Assembly (NCBI GenBank): GCA_903813345.2
Contig: CAIIXF020000007.1
Coordinates: 39,356,671 to 39,420,670 of the forward strand
From: Owenia fusiformis
Taxonomy: Eukaryota > Annelida > Polychaeta > Sabellida > Oweniidae
Length of the DNA: 64,000 bases
Reading direction: 5' to 3'
This document shows, in pieces, positions 1 to 11,847 of this stretch. The notes under the pieces are model-generated. The model was given only the letters and a program-made list of their open reading frames with translations, did no database searches and was not told the origin of the DNA. Position numbers and translations under genes: made by a program. The stretch's first letter is position 1. Every line of letters begins with the position of its first letter.

Positions 1-1386
1 AAGTATCACAACCAGCCCCGCTCTGGTCTTCTTAAATGATTACTTCAATTTTAATCTGACAAAAGTTCCTTACCCTTTTTCTAAACTATGCATGCCTCAT
101 ACAAATGGCCGTTTGTTCTGCAAATGCATGGTCCGCTTTCTCGTCAATTCCTTTGTTGTCTATGTACTGTTGTTTGTGCCCATTTTTCTTCCAAATTATG
201 TTGTTGTTTTTTTTTCTTTGAATTGATAGAAAGTTTTTCTGTTTAGAGTGATTATTCTTAGCTTCATTTTATTTTCCGTTTGTTGGGATTTGTTTCCGAG
301 AATTCCTTCAGTAGGCTTGTGCCTGCATGGCCGTATTATTTTCAAGGTGACGATTCTGAGTTGTTAGTAACTAACGTCCGTTTATCTCGCCGCTTAGAGC
401 CGAAGTGATCTTATTCACGAATACATACACCGTTCACTCAGTAATACTGCATTCACAATTACCGTTCTATTTTCATAACGTTAAACGACCAAATAGAAAT
501 CATTTTCTTGCTAATTCGTACTACGTGACTCAAACGCAATAAAATACATTTCTATGAACATTTGAGTAATACAACATATGAACTGGAATGTGGCACAATG
601 AAGTATGAAATAAAATTTAATTAAAATATATTATTTTTCTTGGTGAAGTGCAAATTCGAGTAGTAAACCTTAATAATATCTCTATTATTAATGCATATAA
701 ATATTACATTGACAATTTATTTCACTTATGGGCCAACCACAAGCAAATTCCTTAAAAGCTCCCAAAAATCTCCAAAAGCAATCAAATATGGTTTATTTTC
801 ACTTTTTATAGTTAATCAGACTGTTTGTATTAAAACAAATTTTCAAAAAAAAAATCTTTTTGGTTTTAAATTTTTTTCTGCAAAAAACACTTTTCACCCA
901 AAAACACATTTTGACACCTATTTCTTCTTGTTAAATCTCAGTACCAATTTAGGAACCCTTTACCTTTCTATTGGTAAACATGAATTGCCGGCTCGTCAAA
1001 ATATAAGACGTCATGATATTTTCAACCCTCTGATTCTAGTCTATAGGGCTTATCATACTCTTGTGATAAAATAACCATAGATAGTATTGCATGCAGTGAT
1101 CTATATATTGTTTAAACACGCACGATACAAGAATGATATCGTTCAAAAATCAACACTTTGTAACTCTTGAAAAACGTATTAGTCTCTTCATTTTCATACA
1201 AGTTTTCTTCCAAAAATTATAACTTTTATTATCACATTGTTTACATGTGGTGAAAACTGAGTGATAATTTCTCAAATACTTTTGAAATTGTATAATTCAT
1301 AATTATTCAAAAATTATTGGAATTGAGCGTATCTACGTGGTAATCGTGACCTGGTAGCAAACAGGAAAATTTAATATATAAGGGTT
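1..1386. other. No recognisable feature
   Basis: AT-rich sequence with scattered homopolymers. I see no protein similarity, RNA gene or clear repeat. An open frame at 691-1074 (+) is low-complexity Phe/Lys/Asn-rich translation of AT-rich DNA and I do not support it as a gene. Confidence 0.6.
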
Positions 1387-1640
1387 ATGTACACTGGCGG
1401 ATTAGGGGGGGGGGGGGGCCTGGGGGCCCGGGCCCCCCCCCTTGGGTGGGCCCAGAAAAAAAAATTGGGCCCAAAAAAAATTAAGGCCAAAAAAGGCCTT
1501 AAGGCCCCCAAAAAGTCGGCCTTTTTGGTCATTACTGGGCCTTCTAAGGCCTTATTTTTTAAATTCAGGCCAAATTTTGAAGAAAATGGGCCTCAAAATT
1601 TCAAAATTTGGGCCCACTTTTGCGTTTTAGGGGCATAAAA
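1387..1640. repeat. GGCC-rich dispersed repeat, copy 1
   Basis: The segment opens with CACTGGCGGA followed by a G-run. It is then packed with GGCC/GGGCC motifs in otherwise A-rich sequence. A related copy starts with the same ten bases at 31711 and has the same alternation of GGCC/GGCCC with A/T runs. The shared sharp 5' start suggests the end of a DNA transposon, but I find no matching inverted end near either copy. Open frames inside it are compositional. 1641-1947 holds nothing I recognise. Confidence 0.5.
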
Positions 1641-1947
1641 ACTTGCAAAATAAGCTTGCAATGTTGCTGGCTGATAGTCTGTCCCATGTTTTGGCTTGAC
1701 ATTGATGAAAAATGAAGCCTAGTAGTCATTTAACATTTCTGGTTCAACTGTTTCAATGTTCCGGACTTCTTGTTTTTCCGTCGGAAATGTTGTGAGAACG
1801 CCGATGTCAGTGGCTGTTTTCCTTGAAGTGTCTACATTCCTGGCATCACTTATTAATTCATTTACATTATCATTCCCAAAAAACACGCCTATTCGGACTG
1901 TTTTGAGGCGAATTGCTTGGTGAAAAAGATTTTTCAGATAAATTTCC

Positions 1948-2110
1948 CACGCGGTACTAACTCACCGGGGCTTTTCGAAACCAAAGCGCCCCGCAAAACC
2001 GTTAATTTGAATTTCAAATCGACCCTGTCTTTGGAAAATCAATTATTTTGAGTCTCACACTACACCGTTTTTCTTCAAACTTGTTCCATTAAAACCTTCA
2101 CAGTACACTT
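1948..2110. repeat. Single arm of the CACGCGGTACTAACT inverted-repeat family
   Basis: Starts CACGCGGTACTAACT and continues with sequence closely matching the reverse complement of the arm that ends at 22415. Both contain a segment of the type GTTAATTTGAATTTCAAA and a later stretch around CTTCAAACTTGTTCCATT. It is also related to both arms of the element at 23190-23597. No second arm is seen nearby, so this looks like a solitary or truncated end. 2111-2640 is AT-rich with nothing recognised. Confidence 0.6.
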
Positions 2111-2640
2111 GGTGAAATCGATAAAATAATATATAAAAATATGTTTTATTTTCGAATATTTGTGTAAAAAGATAGGTAATAATACAGTATTTCCATTCAG
2201 TATTGTAATTATTATATTATATTATGGAGGAAAAAATATAACTAGCATAATATACTCTATTATATAGAGATTAATATACTATAATTAGAAATAAGTGAGA
2301 TCCAAATAAGAATTTTTCTATTCTAAAAAATATTAATTTTTTTAGTATTTTCCAATCTAAACAGAATATATCAAATTATAATGTATTATTTGGGTTCTGA
2401 AAATATTATACGCGATTATTCTCGTCCAACTTGATGTACATCCCATCTGGTTAATTACTTAACCAAACAAAAAACAAAGAATGCACAGCATGGCAGTTAA
2501 TAGGATCAACTGTTCTACTGGCCTTCTCATCTCCATTACTTAAAAATGTCACACATATTTTATTTTCATTGTTCTATTTCTATTTGAAAAATATTTACAA
2601 AATAAATATTAAGAAGAAAGAAATAAATGATTTAAATTAA

Positions 2641-4917
2641 CGTTAACAATGGAGTGAAAATGTGAAAAGAAGTCATCAATTAAAAATCAAAACATTAACT
2701 TTCCAATGAGTTACACAATGTTTATCATAGAATGAGGGACACTATACAATCAAATAAATATGAAAAACTTAATTTGCAAATTATTATTTTTTGTGGAAAT
2801 TAGAACAATCGGCTCTTGATATTAATAGTTATCAGTGAACAACACTCATTTCATAGACTTGAAAAGACAAAGTGATTAAAATATTACTTGCTCTGACATC
2901 AATACATGTATGTGAATGGTGAAAATCTGCATGATTTTGAAAGAATTGTTGGCCAAGGGGAGGGGGTTATTACTCGTTAGGTATTGGCCTGTATAAAATG
3001 CGTAATGTATTTGGCTGATATTTTAGGAGTTGTGTGTCAATACTATTTTTGTGGTTGGCAAAGTGAATACAGGTGGTTGTTTGTGCCTGTGTAAGAGGTG
3101 GCCTTAATGCAGTTTGCTGTAAACTTAATGTGTCAGAGAAACGATGGAGTAAAAATGTGAAGAAACCCATTGATTAAAAATTAACTTTCCATTGAGTCAA
3201 TCAATTAAATCCAAATTTTAACACAATGTTAATCATAACATAATGGACAATCATACAATCAAATAAATATGAAAAACCTAGTTTTCAAATTATGTTTTTG
3301 TGGAACCTAGAACTGTTGGCTGTAGGAAATTAATCCATTGCTTATAACAAACGGATTATTTATCAGTGTTAACGAAACTCATATTAAAGAAATTGAATAA
3401 TTGGAGATAAAAGTTTTACTTATCATATTGCTCTGACATAATGTATGTCAATATGTTATTTACATCAGTTTGTTCTACCATGCACCAATTTGCTAAAGGC
3501 GTCAGATGAAACATAAGGAATAAATGTAAAATGTCCCCGCCTCTTTATTTTCATTATCAAACAATTAAACATACCGAATCTCGCACCTTTTGAATATATA
3601 TATTTGGAAATGGAAAACAAAGAAAGGTTAATAAAACCAGCTGTAATAAAAAGAAATAGTCCAGTTGTATTACATCATGGATTAATCTGTTGTTTATATT
3701 CATGGTTTATATCTCAGATATAATATGTATAACAGAAAACACATGAATTGTGAAATGTGAGAGAATACAAGTTTTAATTTTGTTTTAGCATGGCTTAGTA
3801 CCACTTGTATCAGGTTAACCTAATGCACGTTTCCTAATTTATTATCAGCGATTTGTCAGAAGAAATCGGAGCAATACATCCAATATATTACAAGCTCGTA
3901 ATACGTTTTAGCTGAGGGGATCAATTTTCAAAACATACCAAAGGGTCACAATTGATAATTTTGGCAAAAAATCACTTAACAGTGCTCAGATTGGTAAAAA
4001 TATGTAGGATATTGAAAGAATTTTGGCAAGGGAGGGGGATTTACTTGAACATAGCAGTTTCGTGTCATGAATGTTTTGTGTTGTTTGTGAAGTGAATAAA
4101 GGTGTTTGTGTCTGTGTAATTATAAGAGGGTGCTTTAAGTGTTGTTTTTGTAAACTTAATTTGACAGAGAAACATTGAGTTAAATTGTGAGGAAACCCAA
4201 TGGAGTAAAAATTTGAGGAAACCCATTGAATAAAAATTAACTTTTCGTTGAGTCAATCAATTTAATCCAAATCTTAACACAATGTTAATCATAACACAAG
4301 GGACATTATACAATCAAATAAATATGAAAAACTTAATTTGCAAATTATTTTTCTGTTGAAATTAGATCGGCTGTAGAAATGAATCCATCAACTCTAACAA
4401 ACAGATTATTTATCTGTGTGAACAAAACTCAAATCATAGAAATTGAATAATTAGGGATTAAAGTTTGACTTATTATATTGCTCTGGAATGTCAACACATG
4501 TATGTGAATGGTGAAAAACTATATGATTTTGAAAGAATTGTTGGCCACGGGGAGGGGGGTCCTTAGGTACGGGTCTGTATAAAATAAGTAATGTTTTTAT
4601 TGAATATTGAGCAGTTCCATGCCATGACTGTTTTTTGTTTGGCAAAGTGAATACAGGTGGTTGTTTGTGCCTGTGTTACAGAGGAGAATTTAAATGTTGT
4701 TTGTTGTAACAGAGAAACAATGGAATTAAAATGTGAGGGAAACCAACTAATAAAAAAATTCAATTAACTTTACAATGAATTAATTGGTTGAACCAAAAAT
4801 TTAACACAACGTTAATCATAACACGAGGGACATTATACAATCAAATAAATATGTACTTATTTTGCAAATTATTTTTGTTGAATAAGAGCCATCAGTTGTA
4901 GAGATTAATCCATTAAC
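2641..4917. repeat. Degenerate tandem array of about 500-bp units
   Basis: Successive diverged copies start near 2651, 3138, 4193 and 4722. Each holds the same ordered landmarks: an ATGGAGTGAAAATGTGA-like start, ACACAATGTTAATCATAACA, ATACAATCAAATAAATATGAAAAAC, a segment ending AACAAACGGATTATTTATCAG, then TGTATGTGAATGGTGAAAA and GAAAGAATTGTTGGCC. The gap between copies 2 and 3 holds about 500 extra bases (roughly 3480-3990). The last copy breaks at 4917 and its missing landmark (AACAAACGGATTAATTATC) reappears at 21388, so a composite insertion sits inside this unit. Small minus-strand open frames here are shadows of the repeat and are not genes. Confidence 0.75.
4914..4917. repeat. Possible TAAC target duplication, left copy
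   Basis: TAAC here and at 21384-21387 flanks the composite non-LTR insertion. Short and AT-rich, so only suggestive. The stronger evidence is that the interrupted host repeat resumes on the right. Confidence 0.4.
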
Positions 4918-4978
4918 CCTGGAAGGGAAGGGAAACTATAGTCTTATGAAAATGAAACCAATTTTCCTGAAGGCTCAC

Positions 4979-4983
4979 TGAAC
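4979..4983. repeat. TGAAC target-site duplication, left
   Basis: TGAAC directly precedes the 5' LTR. The identical TGAAC at 12009-12013 directly follows the 3' LTR. Five bases is the usual duplication size for Ty3/Gypsy integrases. Confidence 0.9.
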
Positions 4984-5144
4984 TGTCATGTACTTGTCTG
5001 ATTGTACTGTTGGGCTGGCAAGCCATACTTATTTTGTATTACGTCATTCTGGACGGTGATCGGGACTTACGCCATATTGAAATAAACTGGACAAAGTCAG
5101 CCAATAATATCTTAGTGTTATTCGAAATATAACGTAACAGAACA
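4984..5144 (+). repeat. 5' LTR
   Basis: 161 bp, begins TGTCATGT and ends ...CAGAACA (TG...CA). It matches 11848-12008 except for five substitutions and contains an AATAAA polyadenylation-like motif (GAAATAAAC). Its 3' limit is fixed by the primer-site candidate that begins at 5145 and by the TGAAC duplication after the 3' copy. Confidence 0.92.
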
Positions 5145-5165
5145 TGGTGTCAAACATGGAATGCG
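5145..5165 (+). promoter_or_regulatory. Primer-binding site candidate (tRNA-Leu-like)
   Basis: Starts with TGGTGTCA immediately after the LTR. TGG is the complement of the tRNA CCA end. The following bases resemble the complement of a tRNA-Leu 3' end with some mismatches. tRNA identity is an inference from memory of tRNA sequences. Confidence 0.6.
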
Positions 5166-5396
5166 ATCCTACGAGGAGATTAAACCACAGAGAATAAGTA
5201 GGACATGTCAAACTTGTCTGAATGCGACCAGATTAGAGGTATTTTTGGTGTTGAACTTTGATTGCCAGTGGAAATTTTGTGCAAATTTCGAGCGTGACAT
5301 TTTTGCACACGACACGTTATTGCGGATATATGCACACGACACAGATTACATCATTGCTTTGCTGATATGTGCACACGACATGGATTACGCCATTGC
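5166..5396 (+). other. LTR element leader, upstream part
   Basis: Leader between primer site and the foldback insertion. A short degenerate direct repeat is visible: three copies of an ATATGTGCACACGACA-like segment at about 5295-5400, each followed by ATT..C.TTGC. The sequence after the foldback (7060-7100) continues the same pattern, showing that the foldback interrupted it. The open frame 5161-5415 has no recognisable product. Confidence 0.5.
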
Positions 5397-5401
5397 TTCG
5401 C
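5397..5401. repeat. TTCGC target duplication, left
   Basis: TTCGC precedes the CAC end of the foldback. The same five bases follow its GTG end at 7055-7059. Confidence 0.85.
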
Positions 5402-7054
5402 CACCCTGGGTATAGTCTGTCACGTGACTTCATGGATGACGTGTGCGCGAGTGATTCGCATTTTCTTTCGCTTGAGGTTTGTAATCACACTTTTTACATG
5501 TTTTAAGATTTTGTATCTCTGTGAAACTTGTCCCGTACCATCAATGTCTGAAGACGATCTAATTCACCAAATATCTCATCCAAGCGTGTCCCGGTTAAAG
5601 AGAAATTTGCACTTTTGTGTCTCGCAAAATGACGTGTGCGCGAGTAAATCGAATTTTACGAAGGATGGGTGCGCGAGTCTAAAATATTTTTATTATTCAC
5701 TTGAGACAATTCTGCAAGCTAAGGCAGAATACAACTCACGTGACATTTGTTTTTGTCATCTTAAAGTAGTATGTTAAAGAATAGTTTGCTATTTTGTAGA
5801 TGTTTCATGTATGGCACATACATGTCTACGTTTAATGACAATAAATGTTTTGAAATAGCTTGTAGGGCTGTCCGGCATTGCAGGTGAATTAAAATTTGAA
5901 CCAAAAATTGAATTAAATTTTTGGCGGTCTCATAAAACCGGCAGCATATTCATTTATTGAAATCCCATACAAGGGGGGGGGGGTCAGAGTTGTTATGTGG
6001 TTACTCGGCATCCGCCACGATCAGAACCATGTAAGGAATAGTAAGGGGAAGCCCATGATACCAAGTAATATCAAATAATTATAGGAGCTTCTAACTTCTT
6101 CCGCATCCCCACCCTTGGTATACGCAGCTGACGAAATGGACCGGTATGGGTCAAAAGCTGGACCTGTACGGGTGAACTTTGGGGGTACTTAAAATCATTC
6201 GGAGGGATCATATATTTCAACTTAGATACGAAGAAGTCAATATTGAGCAAGTTATAGCTGTTTTAAATTCAAATAAAACCGTTAACCCGTACCGGTCCAG
6301 CTTTTGACCCGTACCGATCCATTTTGTCAGCTGCGTATACCAAGGGTGGGGATGCGGAAGAAGTTAGAAGCTCCTATAATTATTTGATATTACTTGGTAT
6401 CATGGGCTTCCCCTTACTATTCCTTACATGGTTCTGATCGTGGCGGATGCCGAGTAACCACATAACAACTCTGACCCCCCCCCTTGTATGGGATGTCAAT
6501 AAATGAATATGCTGCCGGTTTTATGAGACCGCCAAAAATTTAATTCAATTTTTGGTTCAAATTTTAATTCACCTGCAATGCCGGACAGCCCTACAAGCTA
6601 TTTCAAAACATTTATTGTCATTAAACGTAGACATGTATGTGCCATACATGAAACATCTACAAAATAGCAAACTATTCTTTAACATACTACTTTAAGATGA
6701 CAAAAACAAATGTCACGTGAGTTGTATTCTGCCTTAGCTTGCAGAATTGTCTCAAGTGAATAATAAAAATATTTTAGACTCGCACACCCATCCTTCGTAA
6801 AATTCGATTTACTCGCGCACACGTCATTTTGCGAGACACAAAAGTGCGAATTTCTCTTTAACCGGGACACGCTTGGATGAGATATTTGGTGAATTAGATC
6901 GTCTTCAGACATTGATGGTACGGGACAAGTTTCACAGAGATACAAAATCTTAAAACATGTAAAAAGTGTGATTACAAACCTCAAGCGAAAGAAAATGCGA
7001 ATCACTCGCGCACACGTCATCCATGAAGTCACGTGACAGACTATACCCAGGGTG
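5402..7054. mobile_element. Foldback element, CAC...GTG ends, 5-bp target duplication
   Basis: A 1,653-bp near-perfect palindrome. The left arm runs 5402-6177 and the right arm 6281-7054, with a loop of about 103 bp. The ends are CACCCTGGGTATAG and its complement. Exact TTCGC repeats flank it, so it is a transposed unit and not an assembly turn-around. The arms look nearly identical; I noticed only scattered differences, such as a C-run length change near 5975/6475. Mirror-image open frames in both arms (5367-5777 + and 6679-7071 -) are the same sequence read on opposite strands. They have no recognisable domain and I do not call them genes. CAC ends with a 5-bp duplication match the Transib/RAG-like superfamily. 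Confidence 0.88.
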
Positions 7055-7059
7055 TTCGC
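7055..7059. repeat. TTCGC target duplication, right
   Basis: Second copy of the five bases flanking the foldback; see 5397-5401. Confidence 0.85.
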
Positions 7060-7215
7060 GGAGATATGCAAATGACATGGATTGCGTCATTGCTTCGCGG
7101 ACTGCTGTACTACAGTAAGAATCTGTATCCAACTGATATTTGTAAACTTATGAACTGTACTTCTGCTCTTGTGTATTAACTATCGTGATTATATTGTCAT
7201 CTTTGGATTATTATA

Positions 7216-8111
7216 ATGGCCAAGATACAGCCTCCAAACCCTTTTAACTTTGATAAACCGAATGAGTGGATTACTTGGAGAGAAAGGTTCCTGAGGTTTA
7301 GGCTAGCCACAAAACTAAACAAAGAGGATGACATTACACAAGTCAGTCAACTTATCTATATTATGGGCCAATCCGCAGAGGACATATACAAACAGTTTAC
7401 GTCTGAGCCCTTACCAGTTGCTGAAGATGACCCAATACCTGATCCGCCAGACAACAGGTACAATTTTGATGCCGTTTTGGGCAAACTTGATAGCTATTTT
7501 GTGCCAAAGATAAACATTATTCATGAACAAGGGTCTTCAACCTTAGACAACTGGGAGAGTCAGAAACAATGGAGGAATATATCCGAGATTTGTATAAACT
7601 GAGTCAACATTGTTCATTCGTTGACAGGAACGAAATGATTCGTGATAAGATCATTGTTTCCATTAAAGACAGGGACTTGTCAGAGCGAGCTCAGACACTT
7701 GTCATGACGTGTGATCTAACTCTAGAGAAGACAATTGAATTGGTTCGAAGTCATGAACTTATAATATCACAGTCTCAAGCTGAAGGGAGACCTACTGATA
7801 CAAGTAACGTTGATTTTGTACGTAAGCGACCCCCGCAACAGAGAGCTACACAACAAAACAACAGAAAACAAGACCAGGCACAACACAAAGCAGACAAGCA
7901 CAAGTGTGACAGATGTGGCAACATTCACAGAAATGATAAATGCCCTGCTAAAGGGAAAACCTGTCATAATTGCAAGAAATTGAATCATTTCTCAAGTGTG
8001 TGTAAATCAAATAAGAAATCTGTTGATAAAAGAGTTGTACATGAATGTTATGATGAATGTGCTGATGCCGATCTTGACACTACTGAGTTTCATGTAGGTG
8101 AGCTTGTGCAT
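7216..8111 (+). pseudogene. gag (capsid/nucleocapsid), frameshifted
   Basis: Structural protein of the LTR retrotransposon. The first reading frame starts at the ATG at 7216 (MAKIQPPNPF, an N-terminus typical of Mag-like gag) and runs to 7602. From about 7569 the homologous frame is shifted and continues to a TAG at 8112. The shifted part ends with two zinc knuckles: C-x2-C-x3-H-x4-C, slightly short, then a canonical C-x2-C-x4-H-x4-C (CHNCKKLNHFSSVC). These knuckles bind the genomic RNA during particle assembly. A basic, Gln-rich stretch precedes them. The shift between 7560 and 7605 makes a full-length product unlikely. Confidence 0.85.
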
Positions 8112-8590
8112 TAGGTTGATTCTGCCAAGTCACTGATTGTAGATAGGCACACAGAGCCACCATGGCGTGTGACCTTACCCATTTGTGGTAAATTGATGAG
8201 TTTCAAGATTGACACAGGCGCTGATGTTAATGTTATGAGTAACAATGCATATGAATGCCTTACACCAAAACCTAGGTTAGAAAGGCATGATGGTCCTCCA
8301 CTGAAGTCTGTAGGTGGGTTAATAGATACAAGAGGTTATTTTATAACAAATAGCAATCTTGATGGTACCAAATTTTCAATGAGAATATTTGTATTAAATG
8401 GGCCAAAGTGTGATAACTTATTGTGTCGCAGATCTGCTAAAATGTTGAATCTAGTTACTAAAAATGTACACATCAGACCTCTCAGAGCGAGGCAGGTAAA
8501 ATTGATTCTGATCCAGGTAACCATAGAAATAAAACTACAATGCCCTATAGTAACAATACTTCTGAAATGCCAGGTCATGTAAAAGACCCC
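8112..8590 (+). pseudogene. Retroviral-type aspartic protease region
   Basis: Continues the gag frame past the TAG at 8112-8114. The active-site motif DTGAD (FKIDTGADVNVMS) lies near 8205-8240 within a beta-rich segment of the expected size. The dimeric enzyme cleaves the gag-pol polyprotein. The frame ends at 8582 and homologous pol continues in another frame from about 8540, so a second frameshift separates protease from reverse transcriptase. Confidence 0.8.
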
Positions 8591-9980
8591 ATAAATGATA
8601 ATGAATTGTATGGGGAAGTGGGTACAATGAAATGTGAGCCTGTCAAAATTGAGTTGAAGCAAGATGCTGAACCATATGCTGTTGTGGTACCGAGGCGCGT
8701 TCCATTTCCTATAATGAAACCATTACAAGAAAAACTCGAATCAATGGAATCCAATGGCATTATTGCCAAGATAACTGAGCCTACTGAGTGGTGTTAACCC
8801 ATGGTCCCGGTAGTCTCAAAATCAGGAAAAATTCGCGTGACGGTTGACTTTAGAAAACTTAATAAATCGGTTAAGCGCGAGAGATTTGTGCTACCAACCA
8901 TTGACTGTATATTACAGAAACTTGCGGGAAGTTCTGTCTTTTCAACCCTCGACGCCACAGGAGGTTTTCATCAAGTGCCACTTAGCGAGGTAAGTCAGCG
9001 TTTAACCATGTTTATAACACCTTTCGGTCGTTATGTATACAAGAAGATGCCACAAGGCATATCGCTAGCTCCAGAAATCTTTCAAAGAGAAATGTCGCGC
9101 ATTTTGCAAAATTGTCCTGGAGTAGCAGTATTCATGGATGATATTATCGTTCATGGTAAGAATGTTGAAGATCATGATAAAAATCTCAAACAAGTCTAAC
9201 AGAAAATCAAACAGTCCGGTCTAGTTCTCAACAAGGCGAAGTGTCATTACCGGAAGCCGGAGCTCGTATTTTTAGGGCATAAAATTAGCGCTAATGGAGT
9301 CTCGCCAGACCCAGTCAAAGTTGCCGCGATAGTGGAAATGGAAATTCCTGAAAATGTTGAAGAATTACGACGATTCTTAGGCATGATAAATTGGATAGGT
9401 GGGTTTGTACCAAACTTATCTACAATGCTTCACCCATTGAATGAACTTTTGAGGAAAGACAAAATTTGGACATGGGGAAAAGCACAAATGGATGCATTTG
9501 AAACAGTGAAACAGAAGGTAAGTAGTAAGCCTGTTTTGAAATACTACGACATCAACAAGCCATCGCGTGTTAGTGCTGACAGTAGCTGTTACGGGTTAGG
9601 CGGTGTCTTAGAGCAACAGCATGGAACAGATTGGTTTCCTGTTCATTACTGTTCTCATTCATTAACTGATGCCGAACGCCGCTATGCTCAAATTGAAAAG
9701 GAACTTTTGGCAGGGGTGTGGTCAATGGAAAAATTCAGTCAGTATTTGGTCGGACTAGAATCATTTGTATATGTAACTGATCACAAACCTCTGGTGCCAA
9801 TCATAAATCAAAAGGATCTTGATCAAACACCGTTGCGATGCCAGAGAATGCTAATTCGTCTCATGAAGTTTAATTGTATCGCTGAATACAGACCCGGAAA
9901 GACATTAGACTTAGCAGACACATTGTCTAGAAAACCGCTTAGTAGCACGGAATCAAACACTGTAGAAAGTGTGACTGAAT
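8540..9980 (+). pseudogene. Reverse transcriptase and RNase H, with in-frame stops
   Basis: One frame (position 2 modulo 3) encodes RT motifs in order: PRRVPFPIMKPL, a DFRKLN motif at about 8849, FSTLDATGGFHQV (catalytic Asp) near 8939, TPFGRYVYKKMPQG, and FMDD (catalytic Asp pair) at 9131-9142. Then come the FLGHKI thumb region and the RNase H fold with DSSCYGLGGVL, a conserved E in EKELLAGV, and TDHKPL, ending near ADTLSRKPL. TAA stops interrupt at 8795-8797 and 9197-9199 without a frame change. The enzymes copy the RNA genome to DNA and degrade the RNA strand. The catalytic residues persist but the stops mark a dead copy. Confidence 0.9.
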
Positions 9981-11388
9981 ATGAGAGTTTCATATATGAT
10001 AACCTACCAGTTGCGAAGTCGCGTCTTGAGAATATTCGTGACTTGTCACAGATTGATCCCGAAATCTCAACAGTCATGAATTATGTTCTTCATGGTTGGC
10101 CGGAATATTATAAAGACGTGAAAGAAGTTGCCAAGCGATACTATGATTGTAGAGAATCCTTCAGTGTTGTCAATGACATACTTATGTATGGAAATCGTAT
10201 CACTATACCGGCTGCATGTCGCAATAATATTCTCGATCAAATTCACAAGGGTAACTTCGGAATTCACAAATGCCGTGAACGCGCTAATGGGACAGTATGG
10301 TGGCCAGGGCTTACATCACAAATCAAAGAATTGGTGGCCAAGTGTAAGCAATGCCAAATTTTGAAACCTAAACAGAGAAGTGAACCATTAATTCCAACAA
10401 AATTACCAGATCGCCCCTGGCAGCAACTAGCAACTGATTTATGTGAATGCTTCAAGAAGTAATATTTAGTCACAGTTGATTACTATTCCCGATATCTAGA
10501 AATTGCTCATGTTAGGGGTAGTGTCACAACAACTCAAATCATAAACAAACTCAAAAAGATATTTGCCAGGAATGGTATCCCTGAAGTGTTAGTATCAGAT
10601 AATGGACCACAGTTTAGCTCAAAACAATTTGCAGATTTCGCAAAAGAGTTTGATTTCAAACATGTAACATCAAGTCCCAGATACAGTCACAGTAACGGTC
10701 TCGCAGAAAGAGCCGTCCAAACTGCAAAACGCATTCTCAAATCAGAAGACCCCTTAAGCTCCCTTATGAATTATCGGGCCACCCCAGTCAGTTCTACAGG
10801 TAAAACGCCAAGTCAATTACTCTATGGTAGACAAATCAGAACTAAACTGCCAGTTTCGCCTGAGAATCTAAACCCAAATTGGCCTGATAAACAGGAAGTT
10901 CAAAACAATGATGCTAAAGCAAAATCACTGTATGCTAAACATTTTAACAGATCTCATGGTGCAAGAAAACTTGAGAAACTGTCCCCTGGACAGTCTGTGA
11001 GAGTGAAGCTTGATCAGGAAAAGGCATGGAGTAAACCATATAAGGTTCTCAATCAAGCTCACACTCCTAGGTCATACATTATCAAAAGTGACCTTGGAAC
11101 TTTGTTCAGGAGAAATCGTAGACATTTAATGCCAACAGGCCATGATCCTACTCCTACTCCTGAACGGGGAGTAGGATGCTTAAACCAATGGTGTTTTTGT
11201 CGAGTAAACATCCCAAGGAGGGAGGGATAAATGGTGGTGGTCAAAATACTAATAATGTTCCACTTAGTAGTAATACTACACCAGTCTCTCATAGCTCTAT
11301 TATCACTGAACCAAGTTCTAGTTCTCCATTAAGGAAATCAAAGAGGATTGTAAATCAGCCAAAATGGCTTAAAGACTATGTAACTTGA
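9981..11388 (+). pseudogene. Integrase and pol C-terminus, interrupted
   Basis: Same frame as RT. An H-x3-H...C-x2-C zinc domain lies at about 10240-10355 (HKGNFGIH ... CKQC). The DDE core follows: D in ATDLC near 10435, D in VSDNGPQF near 10595, E in NGLAERAV near 10710. This enzyme inserts the DNA copy and makes the 5-bp target duplication. A TAA at 10460-10462 splits the core. The C-terminus shifts frame near 11175 and ends with a Ser/Pro-rich tail and RKSKRIVNQPKWL at 11388, typical of Gypsy pol ends. Confidence 0.88.
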
Positions 11389-11828
11389 AATAATACTCTC
11401 ATGCATATAAACTGTCAAGACTCAAAAAGACAGTAGTGTACATTCAGACATTAAATGACCAAAGCCCATAATAATGTACACATAGTTAACAGTTTGTTCA
11501 GATAATGATCTGTATAAAATGTTCAAACAACACAGATTGGTGTGGATTACGTTTTATAATGCATGTTTTATTTTAAACATTTATATTGATAAAAAGTAAG
11601 CCCATCTTTTGTTAGAGATGTGTATAAGAAAACAGCATACAGTATTTTCTATTACCGTATTCAACATGATAAGTGCACAGGATGAATACAGGTTTGAGAC
11701 ATGGACTCATAAGCAGTGAACATTGACTTTTGATACCCTGCTATGTATATATACAGATGAAGACTCTCAAAATTGTAGACACTTTTGAACATTTATACAT
11801 ATAGACTGATTTAATTACTGTATCATTC
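11389..11828 (+). other. LTR element 3' untranslated region
   Basis: AT-rich sequence between the end of pol and the polypurine tract. No envelope-like open frame is present, so the element has a gag-pol layout only. Confidence 0.6.
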
Positions 11829-11847
11829 AAAAAGAAAAAAAGGGAGA
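11829..11847 (+). promoter_or_regulatory. Polypurine tract
   Basis: An uninterrupted A/G run directly before the 3' LTR at 11848. This is the expected primer for plus-strand DNA synthesis and it independently fixes the LTR start. Confidence 0.9.

Noticed and set aside
1387-1638. Gly/Pro/Lys-rich open frames near the G-run
   Set aside because: Compositional by-product of the GGCC-rich repeat.
5367-7071. Two similar open frames of 130-136 codons on opposite strands
   Set aside because: They are the same palindrome arm read from both sides, with no recognisable domain.
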